This document shows positions 40,943 through 50,655 of a stretch of DNA of 64,000 nucleotides, one piece after another. The translations under genes and the position numbers were made by a program. The stretch covers positions 1 to 64,000 of the forward strand of contig WBUF01000009.1 in NCBI GenBank assembly GCA_008933825.1. Reading direction: 5' to 3'. Each line of letters begins with the position of its first letter. The first letter of the stretch is position 1. The notes under the pieces were generated by a model that was not told the DNA's origin, did no database searches, and worked only from the letters and a program-made list of their open reading frames with translations. Source of the stretch: Rhodocyclaceae bacterium (GTDB lineage Bacteria; Pseudomonadota; Gammaproteobacteria; Burkholderiales; Rhodocyclaceae).

Positions 40943-42075
40943 TGCTTCCCGTCGCCGTCGCCGGAGGCGGCCCGACAGGCCTGGCGCTGGCGCTGATGCT
41001 GCACCAGGCAGGGATCGGCTGCGAGGTATTCGACGCGCGCCGTGCCGGCGCCGGCGGCGAAGACCGGCGCGTACTTGCGCTGTCGCATGGCTCACGGCAG
41101 ATCCTCGATCGGCTCGGCGCCTGGGCGGCAATCGGCGCGACCCCCATCTCGGCCATCCACGTCTCGCAACAGGGGCGCTTGGGTCGCACGCTGATCGAGG
41201 CGGCGCAAGCCGGCGTGCCGTCCCTCGGCTACGTTGCCGGCGCGAGCGGCATCGCCGCTGCGCTCGATCGCGCCTGTGCCGACGCCGGCATCGTCATTCA
41301 CCGCGAAACGCGCGTCGCGGAAACTGATGCCGCCATCGATCGCATCTTCCTGCGCTGCATCGCCACGGAGCGTGCTCGAACGGTTTCGGCCCGGCTGGTC
41401 GCCTGGGCCGAGGGCGCGACCGGCGAGGGAGCGAAGATCGTTTCCCGCGACTACGGACAGCGCGCCTTGCTGGCCGTCCTGCGGACGAGCAAGCCGGCAG
41501 CGGGTGTTGCCTACGAGCGGTTCACCGCGGACGGTCCTGTCGCGCTGCTGCCGCTCGGGCAGCGCTACGCGCTGGTGTGGGCCGCGAGCTGCGCCGAATG
41601 CGACGCCGTTTCTGCGCTCGACGACGACCGATTCCTCGCCCGCCTGGACGCGCTCTTCGGCGGACGATTCCGATTCCTCGCCGCGGATGCGCGCTCGACC
41701 TTCCCCCTCGCCCTGCGCTATCGCAGGACGCCCGTGGCGCCGCGCACCGTCTGGCTGGGCAATGCCGCGCAGACGCTGCATCCCGTGGCCGGCCAGGGCT
41801 TCAACCTTGCATTGCGCGACGCCGCACAACTGGTGCGTCTGCTGGAAGACGCGGCGGATTGCGGCGACGCAACGCTGCTGGCCCGCCATGCTGCGGCGCG
41901 GCGGCTGGACCGGCTGGGCGCCATCGGCATCACCGACAGCCTGGTGCGCCTGTTCGGATTGCCCGGGCAACTTCCGGCGCACGCGCGCAGCGCCGGCCTG
42001 CTCGCGCTCGACCTGATGCCCGCCGCACGCCGTTTTTTTGCGCGGCGCATGATCTTCGGTGCGCGGGCTTGGTAG
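40942..42075 (+). CDS. ubiH: FAD-dependent ubiquinone-biosynthesis hydroxylase (UbiH family)
   Basis: Aromatic-ring hydroxylase in ubiquinone synthesis. The 377 residues start MLPVAVAGGGPTGLALALML, with the GxGxxG FAD motif. DRRVLALSHGSRQIL is the UbiH/UbiF/VisC feature, and WLGNAAQTLHPVAGQGFNLALRD the second FAD motif. Which ring position is hydroxylated cannot be told from sequence; UbiH, UbiF and UbiI look alike. The ATG overlaps the pepP stop (TGATG), like amgK/murU. Confidence 0.88.
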   Translation: MLPVAVAGGGPTGLALALMLHQAGIGCEVFDARRAGAGGEDRRVLALSHGSRQILDRLGAWAAIGATPISAIHVSQQGRLGRTLIEAAQAGVPSLGYVAGASGIAAALDRACADAGIVIHRETRVAETDAAIDRIFLRCIATERARTVSARLVAWAEGATGEGAKIVSRDYGQRALLAVLRTSKPAAGVAYERFTADGPVALLPLGQRYALVWAASCAECDAVSALDDDRFLARLDALFGGRFRFLAADARSTFPLALRYRRTPVAPRTVWLGNAAQTLHPVAGQGFNLALRDAAQLVRLLEDAADCGDATLLARHAAARRLDRLGAIGITDSLVRLFGLPGQLPAHARSAGLLALDLMPAARRFFARRMIFGARAW

Positions 42076-42142
42076 ATGTCACGATAAAGGAATCCGCTTC
42101 CCGGGCTCATGACAGTTGATGCCGGCTGACTTCGAATTGGGT

Positions 42143-42148
42143 TACAAT
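42143..42148 (+). promoter_or_regulatory. Possible -10 box before dusB-fis
   Basis: TACAAT 39 bases before the dusB ATG, centred in CGAATT-GGGTTAC-AATTCG, whose six-base arms are a perfect inverted repeat. No good -35 was found. Confidence 0.4.
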
Positions 42149-42186
42149 TCGCGCCCTCCCCGAACCCCGAACGACGCAGAGCCCCG

Positions 42187-43194
42187 ATGCAATTTGCCGG
42201 CTACACGCTACGCAACAACCTGTTCGTCGCGCCCATGGCCGGGGTCACCGACCGTCCCTTTCGCCAGCTGTGCAAGCAGATGGGCGCCGGGCTGGCCGTC
42301 TCGGAAATGGTCACCTCCAACTCCCTGCTCTACGGCAGCGCCAAGACAAAGCGCCGTGCCAACCACGAGGGAGAGGTGCAGCCCGTCTCGGTGCAGATCG
42401 CCGGCGCCGACCCCGTCATGATGGCCGAGGCTGCCCGCTACAACGTCGACCGGGGCGCGCAGATCATCGACATCAACATGGGCTGTCCGGCGAAGAAGGT
42501 CTGCAACGTCATGGCCGGCTCGGCGCTGCTGCAGAACGAGCCGCTGGTGAAGCGCATCCTCGATGCCGTCGTCGGCGCCGTCGACATCCCCGTCACCCTG
42601 AAGATCCGCACCGGCTGGGACAAAACGAACCGAAACGCGCTGTCCATTCTGCGGATTGCCGAAAACGCCGGCATCCGCGCGCTCGCCATCCACGGCCGCA
42701 CGCGCGCCTGCGGCTACACCGGCGAGGCGGAATACGAGACCATCGCCGCGGTGAAGGCCGCGGCGCGCATTCCCATCGTCGCCAACGGCGACATTACCTC
42801 GCCCGAAAAAGCCATGCGCGTGCTGGAGGTCACCGGCGTCGACGCCCTCATGATCGGCCGCGCCGCCCAGGGCCGGCCGTGGATCTTCCGCGAGATCGAG
42901 CATTTCCTCGCCACCGGCGAGAAGCTGCCGGCGCCGCGCGTCGAGGAGATCCACCGGGTGCTGCGCGGCCATCTCGCCGAGCTCTACGCCTTCTACGGCG
43001 CGGAAACGGGCGTGGGCGTCGCGCGCAAGCACATCTCCTGGTACACCAAGGGCCTGGCCGGCTCCGCGCAGTTCCGCCACGCCATGAACCAGCTGCCGAC
43101 GATCGACGCGCAGCTCGCCGCGGTCGACGAATTCTTCCTCGGCCTCGCCGCGCAGAACGATCGTCTCTACTACATCGAGGAATTGGCGGCATGA
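42187..43194 (+). CDS. dusB: tRNA-dihydrouridine synthase B
   Basis: FMN enzyme that reduces uridines in the tRNA D-loop. The 335 residues have APMAGVTDRPFRQL at the N-terminus, the catalytic Cys in NMGCPAKKVCN near residue 100, and the GRAAQGRPWIF phosphate-binding motif near 220. Followed directly by fis with an ATGA overlap, the long-known dusB-fis operon of beta- and gammaproteobacteria. Confidence 0.96.
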   Translation: MQFAGYTLRNNLFVAPMAGVTDRPFRQLCKQMGAGLAVSEMVTSNSLLYGSAKTKRRANHEGEVQPVSVQIAGADPVMMAEAARYNVDRGAQIIDINMGCPAKKVCNVMAGSALLQNEPLVKRILDAVVGAVDIPVTLKIRTGWDKTNRNALSILRIAENAGIRALAIHGRTRACGYTGEAEYETIAAVKAAARIPIVANGDITSPEKAMRVLEVTGVDALMIGRAAQGRPWIFREIEHFLATGEKLPAPRVEEIHRVLRGHLAELYAFYGAETGVGVARKHISWYTKGLAGSAQFRHAMNQLPTIDAQLAAVDEFFLGLAAQNDRLYYIEELAA

Positions 43195-43442
43195 GCAGAG
43201 CCACTCAACCCAGCCGCAGCGAAATCGCCGAGTGCGTCCGGCGCTCGCTCGACCGCTACTTCAAGGATCTCGATGGCGAGAAACCCTGCGCCATCTACGA
43301 CATGGTCCTGCGCAACATCGAGCGGCCGATGCTGGAGGTCGTCATGCGCGAGGCCGACGGCAACCAGACCGTGGCCGCCGACATGCTCGGCATCAACCGC
43401 AACACCCTGCGACGCAAGCTGGTCGAACACAAACTGCTTTGA
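43191..43442 (+). CDS. fis: DNA-binding protein Fis
   Basis: Nucleoid-associated factor for inversion, transcription of stable RNA genes and supercoiling control. The 83 residues are slightly shorter than the 98 of E. coli Fis, normal for betaproteobacteria. The C-terminal helix-turn-helix reads NQTVAADMLGINRNTLRRKL. ATGA overlap with dusB suggests translational coupling. Confidence 0.95.
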   Translation: MSRATQPSRSEIAECVRRSLDRYFKDLDGEKPCAIYDMVLRNIERPMLEVVMREADGNQTVAADMLGINRNTLRRKLVEHKLL

Positions 43443-43449
43443 AAAACCG

Positions 43450-43522
43450 CCACGGATTACACGGAGGGACACGGATCGGGGAAAGACAGGGAACCATCCG
43501 TGTTCATCCGTGTAATCGGTGG
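43450..43522. repeat. 27-bp-arm imperfect inverted repeat between fis and purH
   Basis: Arms at 43450-43476 and 43496-43522, pairing at 24 of 27 positions around a 19-base loop. Each arm is built from repeats of ACACGGAT/TTACACGGA. It could act as a transcription end for fis; no T-run follows. Confidence 0.75.
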
Positions 43523-43541
43523 ATAACGCTTCCCATTCACC

Positions 43542-45116
43542 ATGAAAATCACCCAAGCCCTCATTAGTGTCTCCGACAAACGCGGTGTCGTTGATTTCGC
43601 CCGCGCCCTCGCCGAGCTCGGTGTCAGTATCCTATCCACCGGCGGCAGCGCCAAGATGCTGCGCGAAGCCGGCGTGCCGGTGACCGAAGTCTCCGACTAC
43701 ACCGGCTTCCCGGAAATGCTCGACGGCCGCGTCAAGACCCTGCATCCGAAGGTGCACGGCGGCATCCTCGGCATCCGCGGCAACGCCGAGCACGCGGCGA
43801 CCATGCAGAAGCACGACATTCCAGCCATCGACCTGGTGGTGGTGAACCTCTATCCCTTCGCGCAGACGGTGGCAAAGAAGGACTGTACGCTGGCCGACGC
43901 CGTCGAGAACATCGACATCGGCGGCCCGACCATGGTGCGCGCGGCGGCCAAGAACCACGGCAACGAAGCGGGCGGTGTCGGCATCGTCACCGATCCGGAA
44001 GACTACGCCACCATCGTCGAGGAACTGAAGGCCAACGGCGGTGCGCTCTCCTACAAGACGCGTTTTGCCCTGGCGAAGAAGGCTTTCACGCACACGGCGC
44101 GTTACGACGGGGCCATCGCCAATTGGCTCACCAGCCTCGACGCAGGCAACAAGCCGGCCGCCTTCCCCGAGCGCCTGCAGCTCGCCTTCGACAAGGTCGA
44201 CACCATGCGCTACGGCGAGAACCCGCACCAGCAGGCGGCGTTCTATCGCGAGCCGGCGCCGGTGGCTGGCAGCATCGCCAATTACGCGCAGTTGCAGGGC
44301 AAGGAGCTCTCCTACAACAACATCGCCGACGCCGATGCAGCCTGGGAATGCGTGAAAGCGTTCGACGCCGCAACGGCCTGCGTCATCGTCAAGCACGCCA
44401 ACCCCTGCGGCGTGGCCATTGCGCCGACGGCGCTGGAGGCCTACCGGAAGGCCTTCAAGACCGATCCGACCTCGGCCTTCGGCGGCATCATCGCCTTCAA
44501 CTGCGCCATCGACAAGGCGACAGCGGAGGCCGTCTCCGGCCAGTTCGCCGAGGTGATCATCGCCCCCGAGATCGCCGCCGACGCCCGCGCCGTCTTCGCC
44601 GCCAAGCAGAACCTGCGCGTGCTGATCGTCCCCCTTGGTCGCGCCGAGAACGTCCTCGACTACAAGCGCGTCGGCGGCGGCCTGCTGGTGCAGACAGCCG
44701 ACATGGCACGCATCGGCGAATCCGACATCAAGGTGGTGACCAAGCGCGCGCCGACGGCGCAGGAGACGACCGACCTCCTCTTCGCCTGGCGCGTCGCCAA
44801 GTACGTCAAGTCGAACGCCATCGTCTACTGCAAGGACGGCATGACCATGGGTGTCGGCGCCGGGCAGATGAGCCGCGTCGACTCCGCCCGCATCGCCGCC
44901 ATCAAGGCCGAGAACAACGGCCTCACCGTGGCCGGCTCGGTGGTCGCCTCGGACGCCTTCTTCCCCTTCCGCGACGGCCTCGACGTGCTGGCCCGCGCCG
45001 GCGCCACGGCGGTGATCCAGCCGGGCGGCTCGGTGCGCGACGCGGAGGTGATCGCCGCCGCAGACGAGCAGAACGTCGCCATGGTGTTCACCGGCTTCCG
45101 TCATTTCCGGCATTGA
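43542..45116 (+). CDS. purH: Bifunctional AICAR transformylase/IMP cyclohydrolase
   Basis: Last two steps of IMP synthesis. The 524-residue protein starts [23 protein letters not shown]; the N-terminal IMP cyclohydrolase part (about 1-200) includes STGGSAKML and [13 protein letters not shown]. The C-terminal transformylase part has [14 protein letters not shown] and the [13 protein letters not shown] catalytic His. purD follows after a 126-base gap occupied by an inverted repeat; upstream another inverted repeat separates it from fis. Confidence 0.97.
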   Translation: MKITQALISVSDKRGVVDFARALAELGVSILSTGGSAKMLREAGVPVTEVSDYTGFPEMLDGRVKTLHPKVHGGILGIRGNAEHAATMQKHDIPAIDLVVVNLYPFAQTVAKKDCTLADAVENIDIGGPTMVRAAAKNHGNEAGGVGIVTDPEDYATIVEELKANGGALSYKTRFALAKKAFTHTARYDGAIANWLTSLDAGNKPAAFPERLQLAFDKVDTMRYGENPHQQAAFYREPAPVAGSIANYAQLQGKELSYNNIADADAAWECVKAFDAATACVIVKHANPCGVAIAPTALEAYRKAFKTDPTSAFGGIIAFNCAIDKATAEAVSGQFAEVIIAPEIAADARAVFAAKQNLRVLIVPLGRAENVLDYKRVGGGLLVQTADMARIGESDIKVVTKRAPTAQETTDLLFAWRVAKYVKSNAIVYCKDGMTMGVGAGQMSRVDSARIAAIKAENNGLTVAGSVVASDAFFPFRDGLDVLARAGATAVIQPGGSVRDAEVIAAADEQNVAMVFTGFRHFRH

Positions 45117-45124
45117 AAGCGCTG

Positions 45125-45227
45125 ACCACCAAGGCACCAAGGACACCAAGTTGCACCAAGGAGTTGGACAACAACAAGGGTTTCTGGTCTTCTTGGTGTA
45201 CCTTTGTGTCCTTGGTGTCTTGGTGGT
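45125..45227. repeat. 39-bp-arm imperfect inverted repeat between purH and purD
   Basis: Arms at 45125-45163 and 45189-45227 pair at 34 of 39 positions around a 25-base loop. Each arm is a chain of CACCAAGG-like units. The sequence family is unrelated to the ACACGGAT repeat before purH. It sits ten bases after the purH stop and 15 before purD. Confidence 0.78.
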
Positions 45228-45242
45228 GAAAGGTTTTCCGCA

Positions 45243-46511
45243 ATGAAACTCCTGGTCATCGGCTCCGGCGGCCGCGAGCATGCGCTGGCCTGGCGGCTGG
45301 CGAAATCACCGCGCATCCAGAAGGTCTATGTCGCCCCCGGCAACGCCGGCACGGCGCGGGAGAACGGGCTGGAGAACGTTTCCATTACCGCCATCGACGA
45401 ACTGGCCGCCTTCGCCGAGAAGGAGCAGATATACCTTACCGTCGTCGGTCCCGAGGCGCCGCTCGCCGCCGGCGTGGTGAACGCCTTCCGCGCAAATAAC
45501 CTGCCCATCTTCGGGCCGACGCGCGAAGCGGCGCAACTGGAATCCTCCAAGGATTTCGCCAAGCGCTTCATGCAGCGCCACAGAATTCCCACCGCCGCAT
45601 TCGCCACCTTCGGCAACGCCGAGGAGGCGCACGCCTACGTCGACGCGCAGGGCGCGCCCATCGTCGTCAAGGCCGACGGGCTGGCCGCCGGCAAGGGCGT
45701 GGTGGTCGCCATGGATTCCGCCGAGGCGCACGCCGCCATCGACCAGATGCTGGTCGACAACAGGATGGGCGACGCCGGGGCGCGCGTGGTCATCGAGGAA
45801 TTCCTGCAGGGCGAGGAAGCCAGCTTCATCGTCATGTGCGACGGCTCGCATGCCCTGCCGCTCGCCACCAGCCAGGACCACAAGCGCCTGCACGACGGCG
45901 ACGAGGGCCCCAACACCGGCGGCATGGGCGCCTATTCGCCGGCGCCGGTGGTGACGCCGGAAGTACACGCCCGCGTCATGCGGGAAATCATCATGCCGAC
46001 CCTCAACGGCATGGCGCAGGATGGCATCCCCTACACCGGTTTTCTCTATGCCGGCCTGATGATCGCACCGGACGGCACGGTGAAGACGCTGGAGTTCAAC
46101 TGCCGCATGGGCGACCCGGAAACCCAGCCGATCATGCTGCGCCTGAAGAGCGACCTGGTCGACCTCGTCGAGGCGGCCATCCATTGCCGCCTGAAGGACA
46201 TCGAGGCGGAGTGGGATCGCCGCGTCGCCCTCGGCGTGGTCATGGCGGCGGCCGGCTACCCGGAATCGCCGCGCAAGGGCGACACCCTCCACGGTCTGCC
46301 ACCGGCCGGCGACGACTACCATGTCTTCCACGCCGGCACCGCGCGCTCGGGCAAGGACATCGTCACGGCGGGCGGGCGCGTGCTCTGCGTCACCGCCCTG
46401 GGCGACAACGTCCGGGCGGCGCAGATGCGCGCCTACGAGATCGCCGAGAAAATCGAGTTCGCCGGCATGCAGATGCGGCGCGATATCGGGCATCGCGCCA
46501 TACGGCGCTAA
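45243..46511 (+). CDS. purD: Phosphoribosylamine-glycine ligase
   Basis: Second step of purine synthesis (GARS). The ATG at 45243 gives 422 residues ([17 protein letters not shown]); 13 more codons are open upstream but encoded by the inverted repeat. ATP-grasp landmarks: [11 protein letters not shown] near 145, [11 protein letters not shown] and [13 protein letters not shown] near 285. It follows purH and precedes hemF. Confidence 0.96.
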   Translation: MKLLVIGSGGREHALAWRLAKSPRIQKVYVAPGNAGTARENGLENVSITAIDELAAFAEKEQIYLTVVGPEAPLAAGVVNAFRANNLPIFGPTREAAQLESSKDFAKRFMQRHRIPTAAFATFGNAEEAHAYVDAQGAPIVVKADGLAAGKGVVVAMDSAEAHAAIDQMLVDNRMGDAGARVVIEEFLQGEEASFIVMCDGSHALPLATSQDHKRLHDGDEGPNTGGMGAYSPAPVVTPEVHARVMREIIMPTLNGMAQDGIPYTGFLYAGLMIAPDGTVKTLEFNCRMGDPETQPIMLRLKSDLVDLVEAAIHCRLKDIEAEWDRRVALGVVMAAAGYPESPRKGDTLHGLPPAGDDYHVFHAGTARSGKDIVTAGGRVLCVTALGDNVRAAQMRAYEIAEKIEFAGMQMRRDIGHRAIRR

Positions 46512-46539
46512 GCGGCCATCGCGCCACCCGCCGCCAGCG

Positions 46540-47436
46540 ATGGATGTCTCACCGGTTCTTGACTACCTCCGCGGCCTGCAAGGCCGTATCGTCTCCGCGC
46601 TGGAAGCCTTCGACGGCCAGCCCTTCCTCACCGACGCCTGGACGCGCCCGGAGGGCGGCGGCGGCATCACCCGCCTGATCGAAGAAGGCGGTTTCTTCGA
46701 GCGTGGCGGCGTCAACTTCTCCCACGTCACCGGCAGCCGCCTGCCGCCTTCGGCCAGCGCCGCGCGTCCCGCACTGGCCGGGCGCGCCTGGGAGGCGATG
46801 GGCGTCTCGCTGGTGCTGCACCCGCGCAACCCCTACTGCCCGACGGCGCACCTGAACGTGCGCTGCTTCGTCGCGCGCAAGGAAAACGAGGACCCGATCT
46901 GGTGGTTCGGCGGCGGCATGGACCTCACGCCCTGCTACGGTTTCGAGGACGACGCGCGCCACTTCCACGCCACCTGCAAGCAGGCGCTGGCGCCCTTCGG
47001 CCCGGATGCCCATGCCCGCTACAAGCAGTGGTGCGACGAGTACTTCTTCCTCAGGCACCGCAACGAGCCGCGCGGCATCGGCGGCGTCTTCTTCGACGAC
47101 TTGAACGAGGGTGGCTTTGACCGCTGCTTCCGCCTGACGCAGGCCGTCGGCGATGCCTTCACGGACGCCTACCTGCCCATCGCCGAGCGCCGGCGCGCCC
47201 TGCCCTATGGTGAGCGCGAGCGCGACTTCCAGGCCTACCGGCGCGGCCGCTACGTCGAGTTCAACCTGGTGTGGGACCGCGGCACCCTGTTCGGCCTGCA
47301 GTCGGGCGGGCGCACCGAATCGATCCTGATGTCGCTGCCGCCGCTGGTGAAGTGGCGCTACGACTGGAAACCCGAGGCGGGCAGCGCCGAGGAAAAGCTG
47401 TACACGGACTTTCTCAGGCCCAGGGACTGGGCCTGA
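46540..47436 (+). CDS. hemF: Oxygen-dependent coproporphyrinogen III oxidase
   Basis: Converts coproporphyrinogen III to protoporphyrinogen IX using O2. The ATG at 46540 gives 298 residues; conserved stretches are [39 protein letters not shown] and [18 protein letters not shown]. The gene shows aerobic heme synthesis. It converges on hemY, with a C/G-run hairpin repeat in the 104-base gap. Confidence 0.97.
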   Translation: MDVSPVLDYLRGLQGRIVSALEAFDGQPFLTDAWTRPEGGGGITRLIEEGGFFERGGVNFSHVTGSRLPPSASAARPALAGRAWEAMGVSLVLHPRNPYCPTAHLNVRCFVARKENEDPIWWFGGGMDLTPCYGFEDDARHFHATCKQALAPFGPDAHARYKQWCDEYFFLRHRNEPRGIGGVFFDDLNEGGFDRCFRLTQAVGDAFTDAYLPIAERRRALPYGERERDFQAYRRGRYVEFNLVWDRGTLFGLQSGGRTESILMSLPPLVKWRYDWKPEAGSAEEKLYTDFLRPRDWA

Positions 47437-47484
47437 CCCGGGCGCCGGGCCGCCCCAAGCCCGGGCAGGTCATCACAGGGAGCG

Positions 47485-47536
47485 GGCGCAGCCCGCGAAC
47501 CGCCGTCACCCCCTTCCTTGGGAAGGGGCCGGGGGG
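47485..47536 (+). repeat. Intergenic C/G-run hairpin repeat, copy 2
   Basis: GCGCAGCCCGCGAACCGC then CGTCACCCCCTTCC, TT, GGGAAGGGGCC. Closely related to copy 1 at 13195-13250. Placed between the convergent ends of hemF and hemY, where it may serve as a bidirectional transcription end. Confidence 0.65.
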
Positions 47537-47540
47537 ATAG

Positions 47541-48719
47541 CTAACCCTGTCGGCACAGCGCCGCGGCGCTGCGGTAGGCCTGGTTGGATTCCTCGCTGCG
47601 GCCGAGCTGGGCGAACAGCGTGGCCAGCTCGACGTGCGCTTCCTGGCTGGGCTGGATCGCCAGCGACGCCTCGAAATAGCTCTGCGCCTTGCCCCACAGC
47701 TGCTGCTCGCGGCACAGGCGGCCGAGCGCCAGCAGCAGGCGCGCCTCCTGCGGATGTTTCTCCAGCCACTTCTCGGCGCGCGCAATCCGCCCAAGCGTGT
47801 CGCCGCCGCGGCACTCGGCATACAGGCCGGCCAGCTCCGAATCCCACTCCGCAGCGATCCGTTCCTCGATGAGGCGCTGCGCCGCCTCGCCGTCGCCGGC
47901 CGCGATCAGCGCACGCGCGGCTGCCGCGGCCAGCCGCGGCGCGCGGCGCTCGGCGGCGGGCACGTCCTGCCAATAGGACGCGAGCTGGCGTGCGTCGCCC
48001 TCCCGCTCGCGCAGGTTCTCCAGATGCGCGCGCTGCTTCAGCGGCGCAGCGGCCTCGGCCGTCAGGGCGCGATGCTTCTCCAGCTGGCGCGCCACCTTCA
48101 GCACGTCGTTCCAGCGGCCGAGGCCGCGGTGCACCCGCAGTGCCAGGCGCAGCGGGGCGATGTGCCGGCCGCCGCCTTCCTGCAGCGCTTCGATAGCGGC
48201 CAGCGCCTCCCCGAAGCGGCGCGCATCGGCATGCAGCTCGGCTTCGGTCATCAGGCGCGCCGTGCGCGCCTCGGCATCGTGCCCGGCGGCGCGCCCGAGC
48301 CATTCCGCTTCGCGCTTCGCGTCGCGCAGGAAGTGCGCCGCGCGCGCCGCCACCAGCGCGGAAAGCGCCGGCGCCTCGGCCGCGGCGTGGGCAATACCGG
48401 CATTCTTGAGGGCGTGGCCGTAGCGCCCTTCGAACAGCTGGAGCACGGCCTCGCGCAGCGCCCGTCCGGCTTTCTCGCGCCGCTTGCGCTCGCGAAAGGT
48501 CTGCACCGCCTGCGGCAGGCGCAGGGTGTGGGAAATCATGCGCAGCAGCGCATGGCCGAGCAGGAAGCCGCCGACCGCCAGCACGACGAACAGGTTCAGC
48601 GACAGCTCCGCGCGCCAAGGCGGCAGGACAACGAGGACATAACCCTCGTTGTAGCCGAAGGCCAGCGAGACGCCGACGGCAAGGGCGAACAGCGCCAGCA
48701 GCCAGAACAGGGTGCGCAT
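47541..48719 (-). CDS. hemY: Heme-operon membrane TPR protein HemY
   Basis: Inner-membrane protein of the hemCDXY operon with a role in heme synthesis still unclear; it is not the protoporphyrinogen oxidase also called HemY. The 392 residues start MRTLFWLLALFALAVGVSLAFG, with a second helix LNLFVVLAVGGFLLGHALL, followed by TPR-like helical repeats (about 110-385). The start overlaps the hemX stop by one base (TGATG). Confidence 0.9.
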   Translation of the reverse strand: MRTLFWLLALFALAVGVSLAFGYNEGYVLVVLPPWRAELSLNLFVVLAVGGFLLGHALLRMISHTLRLPQAVQTFRERKRREKAGRALREAVLQLFEGRYGHALKNAGIAHAAAEAPALSALVAARAAHFLRDAKREAEWLGRAAGHDAEARTARLMTEAELHADARRFGEALAAIEALQEGGGRHIAPLRLALRVHRGLGRWNDVLKVARQLEKHRALTAEAAAPLKQRAHLENLREREGDARQLASYWQDVPAAERRAPRLAAAAARALIAAGDGEAAQRLIEERIAAEWDSELAGLYAECRGGDTLGRIARAEKWLEKHPQEARLLLALGRLCREQQLWGKAQSYFEASLAIQPSQEAHVELATLFAQLGRSEESNQAYRSAAALCRQG

Positions 48720-49801
48720 CAGCGGGCATCCCTGTCGCGCGCCTGGGCCGCCGCCCCTTCGCGGGCAATCTTGAAGTTGCGCAGCGTAGTCAGGCTCTCC
48801 TGGAGGCTGGGCAGGACGGCCCCGACATCGGCGGCGGCGAGTTGCCTGAGCGTGGCCAGCGCCGCCTGCACCGGCCTGGCGCGGGTGTCGAAATACCGCT
48901 CGATCCACGCCTGCGCCAGACGGATGTCCTGGCGGAAGGACTTGCCGTCCCGCTGCAGCAGGGAAAGGCGGGCGTTCACCAGGCGCAGCTTGAGGTTCTC
49001 GCGCAGGAAAAAGGCATGGCTGGGCGAGAGCAGCGCCGGATCGGGCCGGTCGAGCCGCTCGATGCGGATCAGGCCTTTCAGTTCGCGCCACAGCTCGCCC
49101 AGCAGCTTCTCCCAGTAGCCGGTGGCCGCCGCCGGCACGAAGCTGCCCTGCGCCGGCTCGATGCGCGGCTTGGCCTCGAAGGCGAGCGGCATGGCATCGA
49201 TGCCGCCGACGACGCCTTCGATCCGCAGCGCGATGCCCGGCGCATCGGCCAGCGGCAGTACCTTGAGCCGCTCGATGTCGCGGGCAATGATCTTGCGCAG
49301 CGGCAGGAACTGGGCGCGGCCGGCGCCGGCGAGGCGCGCATCGGCGCCCTGCAGCGCAATCAGCGCCGCCTCGACGTTGCCGGCGAATTGCAACTGCTGC
49401 GAGGCGGTATTGAGCGCCTGCTCGATCTCGGCCAACAGGCGCTCGTCGCGGTTGCGCGTGAGTTCCTGCACCATCGCGTCGAGCGCCGCCTGCTGGCTCT
49501 GCGACTCGGCCAGCTTCGCTTCCAGCGCCCCCGTCTTGGCCTGCAGGGCGGCCAGCGCCTCCTGGTTCTGCTTCGCCAGCGCCCGCGCCTCACCGGAAGC
49601 CGCGTCTCCCGCCGCCAGGCGGCGGGCCACTTCCTGCTGCAGCTCGGCCTGACGGGCGCGCGCATCGAACCACTGCCAGCCGGCGAGCGCCAGCGCCGCC
49701 ACCGCCACCCACACGGCAGGCTGGCGCAGCGCGGCCAGCGTCTGCTGCAGCGGGCCGGGCCGTGCCGGCGAAGTCAGTGCATCCTGTTGTCGATCCGTCA
49801 T
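48719..49801 (-). CDS. hemX: HemX-family membrane protein
   Basis: Annotated in other genomes as uroporphyrinogen-III C-methyltransferase-like, but it lacks methyltransferase motifs. The 360 residues start MTDRQQDALTS at 49801 (AAGGAATGAGG ribosome site), with one helix VWVAVAALALAGWQWF near 32-48, then a long coiled coil (QQEVARRLAAGDAASGEARALAKQ in outline, to about 150) and a conserved C-terminal helical domain. A membrane scaffold role is plausible. It sits between hemD and hemY. Confidence 0.88.
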   Translation of the reverse strand: MTDRQQDALTSPARPGPLQQTLAALRQPAVWVAVAALALAGWQWFDARARQAELQQEVARRLAAGDAASGEARALAKQNQEALAALQAKTGALEAKLAESQSQQAALDAMVQELTRNRDERLLAEIEQALNTASQQLQFAGNVEAALIALQGADARLAGAGRAQFLPLRKIIARDIERLKVLPLADAPGIALRIEGVVGGIDAMPLAFEAKPRIEPAQGSFVPAAATGYWEKLLGELWRELKGLIRIERLDRPDPALLSPSHAFFLRENLKLRLVNARLSLLQRDGKSFRQDIRLAQAWIERYFDTRARPVQAALATLRQLAAADVGAVLPSLQESLTTLRNFKIAREGAAAQARDRDAR

Positions 49802-49805
49802 CGCC

Positions 49806-50585
49806 TCATTCCTTACCGCCAAAGCGCGTTTCCAGGCCCGCCAGCAATCCGGCATCGCCCGGTGCCGTGACGACCGTCTCGGCAAAGCCCAGGGCGCGCG
49901 CCTCCCCTGCGATGCGCTGGTGGCCTACGAACAGCGGCACCGCCTTCAGCGCCTGGGCATCGGCCGCGCCAACCATCGCCAGCAGGTTGCGCAGACCCTC
50001 GCTGCTCGTCACCGTCACCGCGTCGATTCGCCCCTGCGCGAGCAGCCGGCGCAGCGGCCGGGCGTCGAGCTCGGGCCGCCCGCGCCGATAGCAGGGGATG
50101 CGCGTCACCTTCGCGCCACGCGCCTCCAGTGTCTGGCCAAGCAGCTCTCGGCCAGCGTCGCCGCGAAACAGCGCTACCCGCTTGCCGCAAATGGCTGCTG
50201 GAGCGAATTCCGGCCGCTCCAGCAGCGCCTCGCTGTCGTGGCGGCCACCCAGCGGCGTGACGATGCGGCTGACGCCGAAGCGGGCGATGGCGCGCGCGCT
50301 GGCCTCCCCCATCGCAGCGGCGATCACCCGCTCGGGCCAGGCGCGTTGCGCGGTGATCGCACCCAACGCCCTCTGCGCCGCGTTGGGACTGACAAAAATG
50401 GCGAAATCATAGCCCTCGATGTCCTGCGCGGCCGCCCGCAGCAGCCCCGGGTCGGCGACGTCGAAGATCGCCAGCACCGGAAAGCGTACGGCGGTGCCGC
50501 CGCGCGCCTCGATCTGCCCGGCCAGCTTGTCCGCCTGCTCCGCCGGCCGGGTGACGACAACGTGCTTCCCGCGCAGGACGCTCAC
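49806..50585 (-). CDS. hemD: Uroporphyrinogen-III synthase
   Basis: Closes hydroxymethylbilane into uroporphyrinogen III. Start at GTG 50585 (VSVLRGKHVVVTRPAEQADKLA) gives 259 residues. Sequence in this family is poorly conserved; VTRPAEQ, FVSPNAAQRAL and VTSSEGLRNLL are the recognisable pieces. Its position between hemC and hemX supports the call. The start is close to a C/G-run hairpin repeat lying in the 70-base gap to hemC. Confidence 0.92.
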   Translation of the reverse strand: MSVLRGKHVVVTRPAEQADKLAGQIEARGGTAVRFPVLAIFDVADPGLLRAAAQDIEGYDFAIFVSPNAAQRALGAITAQRAWPERVIAAAMGEASARAIARFGVSRIVTPLGGRHDSEALLERPEFAPAAICGKRVALFRGDAGRELLGQTLEARGAKVTRIPCYRRGRPELDARPLRRLLAQGRIDAVTVTSSEGLRNLLAMVGAADAQALKAVPLFVGHQRIAGEARALGFAETVVTAPGDAGLLAGLETRFGGKE

Positions 50586-50648
50586 CGGAGGGCCTTTCCC
50601 CCTCCCCCCTCTCCGGGGAAAGGGGTCGCGAGGGTTCGCCGCTGGGCG
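50585..50648 (-). repeat. Intergenic C/G-run hairpin repeat, copy 3 (inverted)
   Basis: On the minus strand it starts CCCAGCGGCGAACCCTCGCG and continues through a C-run and G-run hairpin. A more diverged member of the family at 13195 and 47485. It fills the hemC-hemD gap and lies just before the GTG start of hemD. Confidence 0.55.
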
Positions 50649-50655
50649 GCTCCGG

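Noticed and set aside
49771-49785. GAAGTCAGTGC in the hemX start region as an element copy
   Set aside because: Only a partial core; below the threshold used for the ten listed copies.
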